Assembly: GCF_003387615.1 (NCBI RefSeq)
Contig: NZ_QUNS01000003.1
Location: forward strand, 121,384 to 185,383
Source: Tenacibaculum gallaicum
GTDB taxonomy: Bacteria > Bacteroidota > Bacteroidia > Flavobacteriales > Flavobacteriaceae
Direction of reading: 5' to 3'
DNA: 64,000 nucleotides
A program made the translations under genes and the position numbers. Under the pieces are notes generated by a model. That model worked only from the letters and a program-made list of their open reading frames with translations, was not told the origin of the DNA and ran no database searches. Shown piece after piece: positions 15,929 to 24,140 of the stretch (the stretch's first letter is position 1; the number at the start of each line of letters is the position of its first letter).

Positions 15929-16798
15929 ATGAGTATACAACATTCTGAACTCATCTTAAATCCAGATGGTAGTATTTACCACTTGAACTTAAGACCTGAA
16001 CACATTGCTACCAATATCATTTTTGTTGGAGACCAATATCGTGTTGATAAAGTTACCAAGTACTTTGATACTATAGAGTTTAGTACCCAAAAAAGAGAGT
16101 TTAAAACCACTACTGGTACCTATAAAGGAAAAAGGATTTCTGTAATTTCTACGGGAATAGGTCCTGATAATATTGATATTGTTTTAAACGAGTTAGACGC
16201 ATTAGTTAATATCGACTTAAACACACGTCAAGCTAAAGAAAAGTATACACAATTAAACATTACCAGAATTGGAACTTCGGGTTCTTTGCATGCAGACATT
16301 CCTGTTGACAGCTTTTTATTAAGCTCTCACGCATTGGATTTAAATGGGATGTTACAATCTTATCAAGTAGATGAAATTTCACATCCTGATATTGAGGAAG
16401 CTTTTATAAAACACACTAATTGGAGTACAAAAAAATCATATCCATTAATTATAGCTAACGGAAAATCTTTAGAAGACAAATTATTATCTGATAAGATATA
16501 CAAAGGAATTACTGCTACTGCTGGTGGATTTTACGGACCTCAAGGACGTGTTTTGCGCTTGCCTTTACAAGACCCCGATTTAAATAAAAAAATAGATAGT
16601 TTTAACTACAACAACAATCGAATTACCAACCTAGAAATGGAAACTTCTGCTATTTACGGATTAGCTAAATTACTAGGACACAATGCTGCTTCAATGAACG
16701 CTATTATTGCTAATAGAGCAAACGGAACGTTTAGTGTAGATCCATATAAAGTAGTAAATGATTTGATTGTATACACTCTTGAGAAATTAGTTGAATAA
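15929..16798 (+). CDS. Nucleoside phosphorylase (uridine phosphorylase-like)
   Basis: This 289-residue member of the PNP/UDP phosphorylase superfamily has IIFVGDQYRVDKV (phosphate-side loop), ISVISTGIGPDNIDIVLNEL, RIGTSGSLHADIP and ITNLEMETSAIYGLAKLLGH. The EMETS segment holds the residues that bind the ribose. It should cleave a nucleoside with phosphate or act as a nucleosidase; the base cannot be told. No gap separates it from its neighbours. Its pairing with a binding-protein fold is unusual and reminiscent of futalosine-pathway gene pairs, but that is only an analogy. Confidence 0.82.
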   Translation: MSIQHSELILNPDGSIYHLNLRPEHIATNIIFVGDQYRVDKVTKYFDTIEFSTQKREFKTTTGTYKGKRISVISTGIGPDNIDIVLNELDALVNIDLNTRQAKEKYTQLNITRIGTSGSLHADIPVDSFLLSSHALDLNGMLQSYQVDEISHPDIEEAFIKHTNWSTKKSYPLIIANGKSLEDKLLSDKIYKGITATAGGFYGPQGRVLRLPLQDPDLNKKIDSFNYNNNRITNLEMETSAIYGLAKLLGHNAASMNAIIANRANGTFSVDPYKVVNDLIVYTLEKLVE

Positions 16799-17659
16799 AT
16801 GCTGAAATTAAAAATAGGTGGTGTTCCAGAACACTTTAATTATCCATGGTACATCACTTTAAAAAATAAAGAATACACCAAAGAAGGAATAAACCTACGT
16901 TGGAAAGATTACCCTGGAGGTACAGGAGCCATGTCTAAAGCTTTACGTTCGGGTGAAGTTGATATTGCCTTAGTACTTACCGAAGGAATTATAAAGGATA
17001 TTATTAACGGAAATCCATCAAAAATTACACAGACCTTTGTAAAAAGCCCGCTTGTTTGGGGAATCCATGTAGCTGCCAATTCTAAATTTAAAACAATTGA
17101 TGATTTAGAGAACGCTACAGTAGCCATTAGCCGTTTTGGTTCTGGCTCTCAACTTATGGCAATTGTAAATGCTCATAACAATGGTTGGGACATTAACAAA
17201 TTACAATTTAAAGTGGTTGGTGACTTACAAGGAGGAATTGATGCTTTAACTAACGGAGAAGCTGATTATTTTATGTGGGAACACTTTACCACTAAACCAT
17301 TTGTTGATAATGGTACTTTTAGAAGAGTTGGTAACTGCCCTACCCCATGGCCTTGTTTTGTTATTGCTGTTCGTGATGAAATATTAGAAAATCATTTTGA
17401 AGAAGTAAAAAAAGTGCACAACATTATTAATAATTGTACACAAGATTTTAAAGACTTTGGTAATATTGATGAAATTCTTGCCAACAGATATGAACAACAA
17501 ATAGAGGATATTCAAGAATGGCTATCTATTACCGAATGGAACGATGGTGAAGCTATTTCCGAAAATTTAATTACAGACATACAAAATAAAATGGTGGAGT
17601 TTAACGTTATTGAAAAGAAGGAAAATTCTGGTGACTTAATCAGAAATATGTATATTTGA
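16799..17659 (+). CDS. Cytosolic substrate-binding-fold protein (SsuA/THI5/MqnD-like)
   Basis: This 286-residue protein has the two-lobed periplasmic-binding-protein type 2 layout. It contains LKIGGVPEHFNYPWYITL, DIALVLTEGIIKDIINGN, ATVAISRFGSGSQLMAIVNA, DALTNGEADYFMWEHFTTKP and CPTPWPCFVIAVRDEI. There is no signal peptide and no lipobox, and no ABC permease or ATPase gene is near. It is probably cytosolic and may be an enzyme or carrier rather than a transport component, as with MqnA/MqnD or THI5. It is fused by zero-gap coupling to the phosphorylase. Substrate unknown. Confidence 0.72.
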   Translation: MLKLKIGGVPEHFNYPWYITLKNKEYTKEGINLRWKDYPGGTGAMSKALRSGEVDIALVLTEGIIKDIINGNPSKITQTFVKSPLVWGIHVAANSKFKTIDDLENATVAISRFGSGSQLMAIVNAHNNGWDINKLQFKVVGDLQGGIDALTNGEADYFMWEHFTTKPFVDNGTFRRVGNCPTPWPCFVIAVRDEILENHFEEVKKVHNIINNCTQDFKDFGNIDEILANRYEQQIEDIQEWLSITEWNDGEAISENLITDIQNKMVEFNVIEKKENSGDLIRNMYI

Positions 17660-17677
17660 TTTTTAATAAAACTGAAA

Positions 17678-17851
17678 ATGATGAAAAAAGTAGTATTTAT
17701 TGCAATTTGTACTGTTAGTTTATTAGGTTTTTCTTCTTGCGGAAGTACTAGCCCATGCGGTTTAGCAAAAACTAATCAAAACAAACAAAAACAACATCAA
17801 CAACAAGAAATAGTGGTTGCAGATGCAACTGAAGTAGCTATTGCTGAATAA
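17678..17851 (+). CDS. Small lipoprotein, 57 residues
   Basis: A short frame runs from tandem ATGs (17678 and 17681) to TAA 17849-17851. It encodes a signal peptide ending LLGFSSC, a lipobox, so the mature lipoprotein has about 38 residues. The body holds CGSTSPCGLAKTNQ, a glutamine-rich run and an acidic, alanine-rich tail. It is followed by an intrinsic terminator, which supports a real gene. It may be transcribed with the DUF1835 operon, 18 bp upstream. Function unknown. Confidence 0.7.
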   Translation: MMKKVVFIAICTVSLLGFSSCGSTSPCGLAKTNQNKQKQHQQQEIVVADATEVAIAE

Positions 17852-17878
17852 GTTGATGTTTCTTTATTCAAATTCAAT

Positions 17879-17905
17879 AAATCCGCTTTTTTAGGCGGAT
17901 TTTTT
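17879..17905 (+). terminator. Intrinsic terminator
   Basis: AAATCCGC (17879-17886) pairs with GCGGATTT (17895-17902) and is followed by T. Confidence 0.85.
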
Positions 17906-17923
17906 ATTTTAAAATTCTTACAA

Positions 17924-17954
17924 AAAAATCCTTTTCTAAAACAGAAAAGGATTT
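17924..17954 (-). terminator. Intrinsic terminator of the pcm unit
   Basis: Perfect 12-bp arms (AAATCCTTTTCT 17926-17937, AGAAAAGGATTT 17943-17954) are read on the minus strand into a run of seven T. It closes the small membrane-protein gene below. Confidence 0.85.
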
Positions 17955-17980
17955 GAGTTTGTTATATATGTGTTAGCTTT

Positions 17981-18100
17981 TTACTTTGCTATAATTTCTC
18001 CCAGTAACTCTCCTTTTTCAAAAGCAAACACCATTACCAATGATAACATGATTGCTGCACCTGTAATAACATAATACATTGTTTTATTTTCTTTTTTCAT
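17981..18100 (-). CDS. Small single-span membrane protein, 39 residues
   Basis: The minus strand carries ATG at 18100 and TAA at 17983-17981. The product starts MKKENKTMYYVITGAAIMLS and goes on LVMVFAFEKGELLGEIIAK. A charged N-terminus, one hydrophobic span of about 18 residues and a short charged tail make a typical small membrane protein. It follows pcm by 21 bp on the same strand and precedes a strong minus-strand terminator, which supports expression. I do not recognise the family. Confidence 0.65.
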   Translation of the reverse strand: MKKENKTMYYVITGAAIMLSLVMVFAFEKGELLGEIIAK

Positions 18101-18121
18101 AAAAAAATTTAGTTTTAATAA

Positions 18122-18763
18122 TTAATTTTTCTTTTTTAACATGGGTACAAATCTAAAATCACCTAATTCATGCTTTTCAAATTCTTTAAGTGAATTTCTA
18201 ATAAAAAGTGTCATCACTTGTTCTTGATCTCCGACAGGAATTAACAACCTACCTCCTACTTTAATTTGTCCTAATAATGCTTTAGGTACATATGGAGCTC
18301 CAGCTGTTACAATAATTTTATCAAAAGGAGCTTCTTCTGGTAATCCTTTATAGCCGTCTCCAAAAATAAATCTTTTTGGCTTATATCCTAGCTTTGGCAA
18401 AAACATTGAAGTTTTTTTAAACAATTCATGCTGTCTTTCTATTGAATACACCTCTGCATCCAATTCTAACAACACTGCTGTTTGATAACCAGATCCTGTT
18501 CCAATCTCTAATACTTTTTCGCCTGGTTTTATTTCTAATACTTGTGATTGAAAAGCCACTGTATATGGCTGAGAAATTGTTTGTTCTGCAGCAATAGGAA
18601 ATGCTTTGTCTTGATACGCATGCGCTTCAAAACTGCTATCCATAAACAAATGTCTTGGAATTTTTCTAACAGCCTCTAATACTTTTTCGTCATTAATTCC
18701 TTTTGCTTCTAAAACGTTTGCTAATTGATTTCTAAGTCCTTGATGTTTGGTTGTGTCCTTCAT
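18122..18763 (-). CDS. pcm: Protein-L-isoaspartate O-methyltransferase
   Basis: This 213-residue SAM-dependent enzyme repairs isoaspartyl residues in aged proteins. It has HLFMDSSFEAHAYQDKAFPI, then QTISQPYTVAF (substrate pocket), and VLEIGTGSGYQTAVLLEL (SAM motif I). Near the end it has APFDKIIVTAGAPYVP and LKVGGRLLIPVG-like residues. Length matches the bacterial family. A tiny membrane-protein gene follows. Confidence 0.92.
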   Translation of the reverse strand: MKDTTKHQGLRNQLANVLEAKGINDEKVLEAVRKIPRHLFMDSSFEAHAYQDKAFPIAAEQTISQPYTVAFQSQVLEIKPGEKVLEIGTGSGYQTAVLLELDAEVYSIERQHELFKKTSMFLPKLGYKPKRFIFGDGYKGLPEEAPFDKIIVTAGAPYVPKALLGQIKVGGRLLIPVGDQEQVMTLFIRNSLKEFEKHELGDFRFVPMLKKKN

Positions 18764-18903
18764 TCTTACATTACTCTACCAATAGGTATTACTAGCTAAA
18801 TTACTATAAAACCTATAATTTCTTATTTAAAATACCCATTATGGGGCTCACTAATTATAAAATTTCGGCAGGATAAAAGTAGTAATAAATCTGTATAAAA
18901 GTG

Positions 18904-18911
18904 TATCTTTG
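18904..18911 (+). promoter_or_regulatory. Promoter -7 box (TATCTTTG)
   Basis: TATCTTTG is a perfect TAnnTTTG match, 71 bp upstream of the Gfo/Idh gene. A -33 element was not clear. Confidence 0.5.
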
Positions 18912-18982
18912 TTTGCGTTGATTTTTTGTAGAAATGAATTCTTTTTCAACAAACCAATCAAATAACTAATAATCTTTCACTT

Positions 18983-19942
18983 ATGTTAAAAGCTGGAGTT
19001 TTAGGCGCAGGTCACTTAGGAAAAATCCATTTGCGTTTGTTACAACAATCAGAAAAATACGAATTAGTAGGATTTTACGATCCTTTTACAGAAAATGCAC
19101 AAAAAATAGCTGATGAACTTGGCTATAAATTATTCGATTCAGTAGAAGCATTAATTGATGCTGTTGAAGTAGTTGATATTGTTACTCCTACTCTTTCTCA
19201 CTTTGATTGTGCTAAGCAAGCCATTGAAAAAGGGAAGCATATTTTTATTGAAAAGCCTATTACTAATACAGTATTAGAGGCTGAAGCTATAAGAACCTTA
19301 GCTAGTCAATACCATGTTCGTGGACAAGTTGGGCATGTAGAGCGTTTTAATCCTGCTTTTATGGCTGTAAAAGACTTGATTGACTCTCCTATGTTTATTG
19401 AAACACACCGTTTAGCTGAGTTTAACCCTAGAGGAACAGATGTTCCTGTTGTTTTAGATTTAATGATTCATGATATTGATATTATTTTATCGGTAGTAGA
19501 TTCAAAAGTAAAGAGTGTTCATGCAAGTGGAGTATCCGTAATTTCAGAAACTCCTGATATTGCCAATGCTCGTATTGAATTTGAAAACGGATGTGTTGCC
19601 AACCTAACAGCAAGTAGAATTTCTATGAAAAACATGCGTAAAAGTCGTTTTTTTCAAAAAGATGCGTATATCTCAGTAAACTTTTTAGAAAAACAATCGG
19701 AAATTGTTAGAATGAAAGATGTACCAGAAAAACCTGATGAATTTGCAATGATTTTGCAGAATGCTGAGGGAGTTAAAAAGCAAATTTATTATGATAATCC
19801 TGAAGTAGTTGCCAACAACGCTATTTTAGATGAATTAGATTCGTTTGCAGATGCTATTAAGAATAACACTACTCCTATTGTCTCATTACGTCAAGGTACT
19901 GAGGCTTTACGTGTAGCACATCAAATTATAGACTGTTTTTAG
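18983..19942 (+). CDS. Gfo/Idh/MocA-family oxidoreductase
   Basis: This 319-residue NAD(P)-dependent oxidoreductase has an N-terminal Rossmann fold (AGVLGAGHLGKIHLRLLQQS) and DIVTPTLSHFDCAKQAIEKG. Next is IFIEKPITNT, the EKP motif whose lysine sits in the active site, followed by the C-terminal alpha/beta domain (VPVVLDLMIHDIDIILS). The family acts on sugars, inositols or biliverdin-like compounds; the substrate here is unknown. It is followed after 2 bp by a small membrane-protein gene and then a hydroxyacyl-CoA dehydrogenase, a probable operon. Confidence 0.85.
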   Translation: MLKAGVLGAGHLGKIHLRLLQQSEKYELVGFYDPFTENAQKIADELGYKLFDSVEALIDAVEVVDIVTPTLSHFDCAKQAIEKGKHIFIEKPITNTVLEAEAIRTLASQYHVRGQVGHVERFNPAFMAVKDLIDSPMFIETHRLAEFNPRGTDVPVVLDLMIHDIDIILSVVDSKVKSVHASGVSVISETPDIANARIEFENGCVANLTASRISMKNMRKSRFFQKDAYISVNFLEKQSEIVRMKDVPEKPDEFAMILQNAEGVKKQIYYDNPEVVANNAILDELDSFADAIKNNTTPIVSLRQGTEALRVAHQIIDCF

Positions 19943-19944
19943 AA

Positions 19945-20286
19945 ATGAATTCTCTTCGAGCGTTTGGTTTTTTATTATACTTTATAATATTCTTTGGAGG
20001 CTTATATTTTTTATGGAATAGCGGGAATATAGCTTTCTTTTTAGGTAAAACCACAAAAGTAAACGCTAAAATTGACTCTATAAAAGTTGTTTACGGAACA
20101 GCTGGAAGAGGGTATCATCAAAAGATTTATTATCAATATAAATTTAGAAACAAAACATATAGTTCAAACTTTAGAAATAAGGCTACGATGTGGGAGCCAA
20201 TTCAAAAAAGTGATAGTTTACAACTAAAAATTTCAAATAATAACCCACAAAATAATAAAGTAATTGGAGTTTATTTCTCCTATTAA
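19945..20286 (+). CDS. DUF3592-like membrane-anchored protein
   Basis: This 113-residue protein has one N-terminal membrane segment (FGFLLYFIIFFGGLYFLW) and a short beta-rich domain (VNAKIDSIKVVYG, then YHQKIYYQYKFRNKTYSSNF). The plan matches small DUF3592 proteins, which are of unknown function. It sits between two dehydrogenase genes with gaps of 2 and 13 bp. The assignment to DUF3592 is tentative. Confidence 0.6.
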   Translation: MNSLRAFGFLLYFIIFFGGLYFLWNSGNIAFFLGKTTKVNAKIDSIKVVYGTAGRGYHQKIYYQYKFRNKTYSSNFRNKATMWEPIQKSDSLQLKISNNNPQNNKVIGVYFSY

Positions 20287-20299
20287 AACACACAACAAC

Positions 20300-21187
20300 A
20301 TGAAAAATATCGCCGTAATTGGAGCAGGAACAATGGGAAATGGAATTGCGCATACTTTTGCTCAATTTGGATACAATGTTCAACTTATCGACATTTCGCA
20401 AACTGCTTTAGATAAGGGGTTAGCAACCATTACTAAAAACTTAGATAGAATGGTAGCAAAAGAAAAAATTACTGAAGACGATAAAAACAATACCTTAAAC
20501 AACATCACTACACACACCTCTATTAAAGACGGTGTGCAAAACACTAGCTTGGTTGTTGAGGCAGCTACTGAAAATATAGATTTAAAACTAAAGATTTTTA
20601 AGGACTTAGATGAAGCTTGTGCTGAGGATACTATTTTAGCGACTAATACTTCTTCTATTTCAATTACTCAGATTGCTGCAGCTACGAATCGTCCTGGGAA
20701 AGTAATTGGAATGCACTTTATGAACCCTGTACCAATTATGAAATTGGTTGAAATTATTAGAGGCTACAACACTTCTGATGAAGTAATGGACTTTACAGTT
20801 GATTTAACTAAGAAAATTAACAAAGTTCCTGTTGAAGTAAATGATTACCCCGGTTTTGTTGCCAACCGTATTTTAATGCCAATGATTAACGAAAGTATTG
20901 AAGCTTTATACAACGGTGTTGCTGGTGTTGCTGAAATTGACACTGTAATGAAGTTAGGAATGGCACATCCAATGGGACCATTACAATTAGCAGATTTTAT
21001 TGGGTTAGATGTTTGTTTATCTATTTTAAACGTAATGTATGATGGATTTAAAAACCCTAAGTATGCTCCATGTCCATTATTAGTAAATATGGTTGCAGCA
21101 GGTAAATTAGGTGTTAAATCTGGTGAAGGTTTTTACAATTATTCAGAAAGTAGAAAAGCTGAGAAAGTTGCAAAGATGTTTTCTTAA
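20300..21187 (+). CDS. 3-hydroxyacyl-CoA (3-hydroxybutyryl-CoA) dehydrogenase
   Basis: The frame is open from 20264, but ATG 20300 gives MKNIAVIGAGTMGNGIAHTF, the exact NAD-binding start of the family, so I use it (295 residues). Other signs are VVEAATENIDLKL, ILATNTSSISITQIA (active-site loop), GMHFMNPVPIMKLVEII with the catalytic H, and the C-terminal PMGPLQLADFIGLDV. It oxidises 3-hydroxyacyl-CoA to the keto form. Hbd, PaaH and FadB2 cannot be told apart here. Confidence 0.9.
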   Translation: MKNIAVIGAGTMGNGIAHTFAQFGYNVQLIDISQTALDKGLATITKNLDRMVAKEKITEDDKNNTLNNITTHTSIKDGVQNTSLVVEAATENIDLKLKIFKDLDEACAEDTILATNTSSISITQIAAATNRPGKVIGMHFMNPVPIMKLVEIIRGYNTSDEVMDFTVDLTKKINKVPVEVNDYPGFVANRILMPMINESIEALYNGVAGVAEIDTVMKLGMAHPMGPLQLADFIGLDVCLSILNVMYDGFKNPKYAPCPLLVNMVAAGKLGVKSGEGFYNYSESRKAEKVAKMFS

Positions 21188-21208
21188 AAACTAAGAGAAA
21201 TATAAAAT

Positions 21209-21237
21209 AAAAAAGAAGCCCAAAAGGCTTCTTTTTG
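21209..21237. terminator. Intrinsic terminator
   Basis: AAAAGAAGCC and GGCTTCTTTT arms around CAAAA, with A and T tracts on each side, so it can serve both converging genes. Confidence 0.88.
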
Positions 21238-21239
21238 TT

Positions 21240-22106
21240 TTATAACTGTAATACTTCACCTTCATTAGGGATTAACATTTTATCTTGAATAGATTTTTCT
21301 TGTTCTTTTAAAAATAAGCGAAGCTCCTCTTTTGTTAATCCACAATGGTTTATTGCGTCCATATGAATTGCTATTAAAATAGCCTTCGTATTCTCAACAG
21401 CTATACTTAATAATTCTTCTTTAGTTAACGTCATATGTTTACCTGGTTCTAAAACAGGATTTGGCTTGCTAAAAGTACACTCCCCTGTATTTGCAACAAC
21501 ATGAGTAGGTTTTTCAATTTTCAAAGCATTCTTTAAAAGACCATCTAAAACAGCATCTCCTGTTATAAATATTGTCTTTTCTTTAAATGTCAAAGAAAAA
21601 GAAGATGATTCGCCAAAAGGCATTGCTCCTGTTGCTCCTTCATGATGATGTGCTTCGTAGCGTTTTATCGATATTCCAGACCAATTTACAACCTGCTCTA
21701 TGCTTTGTAAATTTGTAAAACCTTTTGATTTTAACTTTTCTACATCGAAAGGCTGGCAAAAAATAAGTATATCTTTAGGAAGTAATTTTTCAGCATCAGC
21801 ATCAAAATGATCCGGATGATAATGTGTTATCAAAACAGCATCGGATTGTTCTATAATTTTTTCTTTAAGAATGGGTAAATCATTCATAGGAATCCGTTTA
21901 TCATTAGAAAAAGGAATTGGGTCTTGTGTTCCTTTATCTGACAAAACAGGATCTATCAATATTTTTTTTGAATTCACTTCTAAAAGCACAGTAGCTTGTC
22001 GTATATATTGCATTTTTGTTACTGTCTCTTTTATAGCATTATTCGTTGTTTTACATGCGCTAATTATAGTTAAAACTAGTATTAACAGTTGATTAAATTT
22101 CCTCAT
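21240..22106 (-). CDS. MBL-fold metallo-hydrolase lipoprotein
   Basis: This 288-residue protein has a lipoprotein signal (LTIISAC). A metallo-beta-lactamase-fold domain of the UlaG-like group follows, with ITHYHPDHFDADAEKLLP (metal ligands), FITGDAVLDG, AHHHEGATGAMPFGE and ILIAIHMDAINHCGLT. It should be a zinc-dependent hydrolase on the periplasmic side or outer membrane. It is divergent from an HxlR-type regulator across 131 bp and may be controlled by it. Confidence 0.82.
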   Translation of the reverse strand: MRKFNQLLILVLTIISACKTTNNAIKETVTKMQYIRQATVLLEVNSKKILIDPVLSDKGTQDPIPFSNDKRIPMNDLPILKEKIIEQSDAVLITHYHPDHFDADAEKLLPKDILIFCQPFDVEKLKSKGFTNLQSIEQVVNWSGISIKRYEAHHHEGATGAMPFGESSSFSLTFKEKTIFITGDAVLDGLLKNALKIEKPTHVVANTGECTFSKPNPVLEPGKHMTLTKEELLSIAVENTKAILIAIHMDAINHCGLTKEELRLFLKEQEKSIQDKMLIPNEGEVLQL

Positions 22107-22174
22107 TTTTTATATGTTTTTTCTTATACAACTACGAAACTAAAGCACTTTTTTACAGGAAACAATACGTTACA

Positions 22175-22221
22175 TTTTTGTACCTTACGCACCTTTTGGT
22201 TAGTTTTTTTAGTACCAAAAA
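22175..22221. promoter_or_regulatory. Candidate HxlR operator: separated half-sites
   Basis: TTTTTGTAC (22175-22183) and GTACCAAAAA (22212-22221) form a near-perfect inverted pair 28 bp apart in the divergent intergenic region. HxlR proteins often bind GTAC-containing palindromes. The wide spacing makes this tentative. Confidence 0.3.
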
Positions 22222-22237
22222 GATAGAATTGAAAAAA

Positions 22238-22582
22238 ATGAAAAAATTTTCACCTTATTATTGTCCATTAACTTACGCTACAAAAGTTATAAGCGGAAAA
22301 TGGAAGTTATTTATCATTTCTAGACTTGTTGAAAAACCACTCAGATATGGGCAAATTAAGACTGCGTGTGAAACAATTTCAGAAAAAATGTTAACTAACC
22401 AATTAAAAGAGTTAGAAGCTGATGGAATTATTACTAGAAAAATATATGCTGAAGTACCTCCAAGAGTTGAATATTCTCTTACTCCCTTTGGCAATGATTT
22501 AATCAATGCTTTAGCTCCATTACATGCTTGGGGTATTAAATACATAGAACATAAGAAAATTCCTTTTCCTGAACATAACTAA
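22238..22582 (+). CDS. HxlR-family transcriptional regulator
   Basis: The frame opens at a TTG (22178), but ATG 22238 gives the standard family N-terminus MKKFSPYYCPLTYATKVISG. The product has 114 residues. It keeps the C near residue 9, the winged-helix core (GKWKLFIISRLVEKPLRYGQ) and SEKMLTNQLKELEADGIITR. HxlR regulators respond to aldehydes, oxidants or other electrophiles, often through this cysteine. The divergent metallo-hydrolase is the likely target. Confidence 0.88.
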   Translation: MKKFSPYYCPLTYATKVISGKWKLFIISRLVEKPLRYGQIKTACETISEKMLTNQLKELEADGIITRKIYAEVPPRVEYSLTPFGNDLINALAPLHAWGIKYIEHKKIPFPEHN

Positions 22583-22604
22583 AAAGGTGATTTAAAGTAT
22601 CACC
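22580..22604 (-). terminator. Intrinsic terminator after the SnoaL-like gene
   Basis: GGTGAT and ATCACC arms around TTTAAAGT; on the minus strand the hairpin runs into TTTTT. Confidence 0.55.
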
Positions 22605-22663
22605 AAAATAAACTAAGGATTGTATTCTTTAATTATAAGTTTATATAAAAGCTCGTTTTTGGC

Positions 22664-23110
22664 TTAACACGAAGTATCAGCGATGATTTTCCATTCGCCC
22701 TGTATCTTCTTGAAAATAATCATAAAGACTCCGTTAGCGTCTCCTACGTTTCTTTTTAAGTGATATTCTCCCATAACTGAATAAGCTCCATCAATAATTT
22801 TAGAAATATCATTAATCTTAAAAGTTAACGTTCCTGAGTGTTCTTTTGTTGGATAGCCTTTTTTATAGTTATCTAAGGTTTTTTGCCAACCAAAAGTAAT
22901 CCCGTTACGTCCATAAAACTTTAGTGAATCACTTTTCCAATACCCATGCATAAAACCTTCTAAATCATGATTAGACCAAGCTTTTTCTTGTGCCTTCATC
23001 ACTGATAAAATCTCTTGTTTTTCTGTTTCTTCTGAAACGGTTTTGGTAACTTCTTGCTTACATGAAGCAAATAGTATCACTAAAAAAACAATACTTAAAA
23101 ACTTTTTCAT
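22664..23110 (-). CDS. SnoaL/DUF4440-like lipoprotein
   Basis: This 148-residue protein has a lipoprotein signal (VILFASCKQ). A cone-shaped NTF2-like domain follows (EKQEILSVMKAQEKAWSNHD, LEGFMHGYWKSDSLKFYGRN and GEWKIIADTSC at the very end). DUF4440/SnoaL proteins bind small molecules or act as isomerases; no catalytic set is clear. It follows moxR by one base on the same strand, so it is cotranscribed. Confidence 0.78.
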   Translation of the reverse strand: MKKFLSIVFLVILFASCKQEVTKTVSEETEKQEILSVMKAQEKAWSNHDLEGFMHGYWKSDSLKFYGRNGITFGWQKTLDNYKKGYPTKEHSGTLTFKINDISKIIDGAYSVMGEYHLKRNVGDANGVFMIIFKKIQGEWKIIADTSC

Positions 23111-23111
23111 T

Positions 23112-24065
23112 TTAAAATAGAGAGTTTATAATTTCTTTTACGGTAACTCCTTCTGCTTCTGCTTTGTAATTTTTCACAATTCTATGTGATAAAATAGGAA
23201 TTGCTACCGCTTGAACATCTTCAATGTCTGGAGAATATTTTCCGTGTACAGCTGCATGTGCTTTAGCTGCTAAGATTAGGTTTTGTGAAGCTCTAGGGCC
23301 TGCTCCCCAGTCGATATATTTTTTTATTAACTCGGTTGCTTTATCTGAATTAGGACGTGTTTTTCCTACCAAACCAACAGCATATTCAACTACGTTATCT
23401 GCTACAGGAATTTTACGAATTAGCTTTTGAATGGCTATAATTTCGTCTGAAGAAAAAATAGCATTTACTTTTTGATTAATTATTGAAGTAGTATTTTTTA
23501 CTACTTGCACTTCTTCTTCAAAACTTGGATACTCCAAATTAATTGAAAACATAAAACGGTCTAACTGAGCTTCTGGTAACGGATACGTTCCTTCTTGTTC
23601 AATAGGATTTTGCGTAGCTAGCACAAAAAAAGGCAACTCTAATTTATAATGGTGTCCAGCAATAGTTACTGACTTTTCTTGCATTGCTTCTAACAACGCT
23701 GCTTGTGTTTTAGGTGGTGTACGGTTAATTTCATCCGCTAAAATAATATTCGAAAAAATAGGTCCTTTTATAAATTTAAAATGACGTGTTTCATCTAATA
23801 TTTCACTACCTAAAATATCGGAAGGCATTAAATCTGGAGTAAACTGAATTCTATTAAAGTTAAGTCCTAATGCACTAGAAATTGTGTTTACTAATAAGGT
23901 CTTTGCTAACCCAGGCACTCCAATTAACAACGAATGTCCTCCACAAAAAACTGAAAGTAGTGTATAGTTTACAGCTTCTTGTTGTCCTATAATTACTTTT
24001 CCTATTTCTTGTTGTAGTTGGCTGTACTTTTCTACCAATGTGTTTACTGCTGTTACGTCAGACAT
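23112..24065 (-). CDS. MoxR-family AAA+ ATPase
   Basis: This 317-residue ATPase has Walker A LIGVPGLAKTLLV (residues about 42-54), Walker B IILADEINRTPPKTQAALLE, the sensor LATQNPIEQEGTYPLPEAQL with DRFMF, and sensor 2 GPRASQNLILAAKAHA. MoxR proteins help assemble metal-containing or envelope complexes, usually with VWA and DUF58 partners. No such partner is in view: upstream are parvulin chaperones and downstream a SnoaL-like lipoprotein. Confidence 0.92.
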   Translation of the reverse strand: MSDVTAVNTLVEKYSQLQQEIGKVIIGQQEAVNYTLLSVFCGGHSLLIGVPGLAKTLLVNTISSALGLNFNRIQFTPDLMPSDILGSEILDETRHFKFIKGPIFSNIILADEINRTPPKTQAALLEAMQEKSVTIAGHHYKLELPFFVLATQNPIEQEGTYPLPEAQLDRFMFSINLEYPSFEEEVQVVKNTTSIINQKVNAIFSSDEIIAIQKLIRKIPVADNVVEYAVGLVGKTRPNSDKATELIKKYIDWGAGPRASQNLILAAKAHAAVHGKYSPDIEDVQAVAIPILSHRIVKNYKAEAEGVTVKEIINSLF

Positions 24066-24120
24066 AAATTAAAGTTTTTCTTTGTTCAATAAATTTAATT
24101 ACAAACTTTTATAAAATAAA

Positions 24121-24140
24121 ATTCCCGCTCTCGCGGGAAT
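24121..24140 (-). terminator. Hairpin terminator built from a common GTCATTCCCGC repeat
   Basis: ATTCCCGC and GCGGGAAT around TCTC, read on the minus strand into TTTTATTTT. GTCATTCCCGCGAGAGCGGG is a dispersed intergenic motif in many bacteria; here it doubles as the terminator of the chaperone gene. Confidence 0.75.

Noticed and set aside
14984..17659. Futalosine menaquinone pathway (MqnB plus MqnD)
   Set aside because: MqnA, MqnC and MqnE are not present and flavobacteria usually make menaquinone by the classical route; only the fold pairing is similar.
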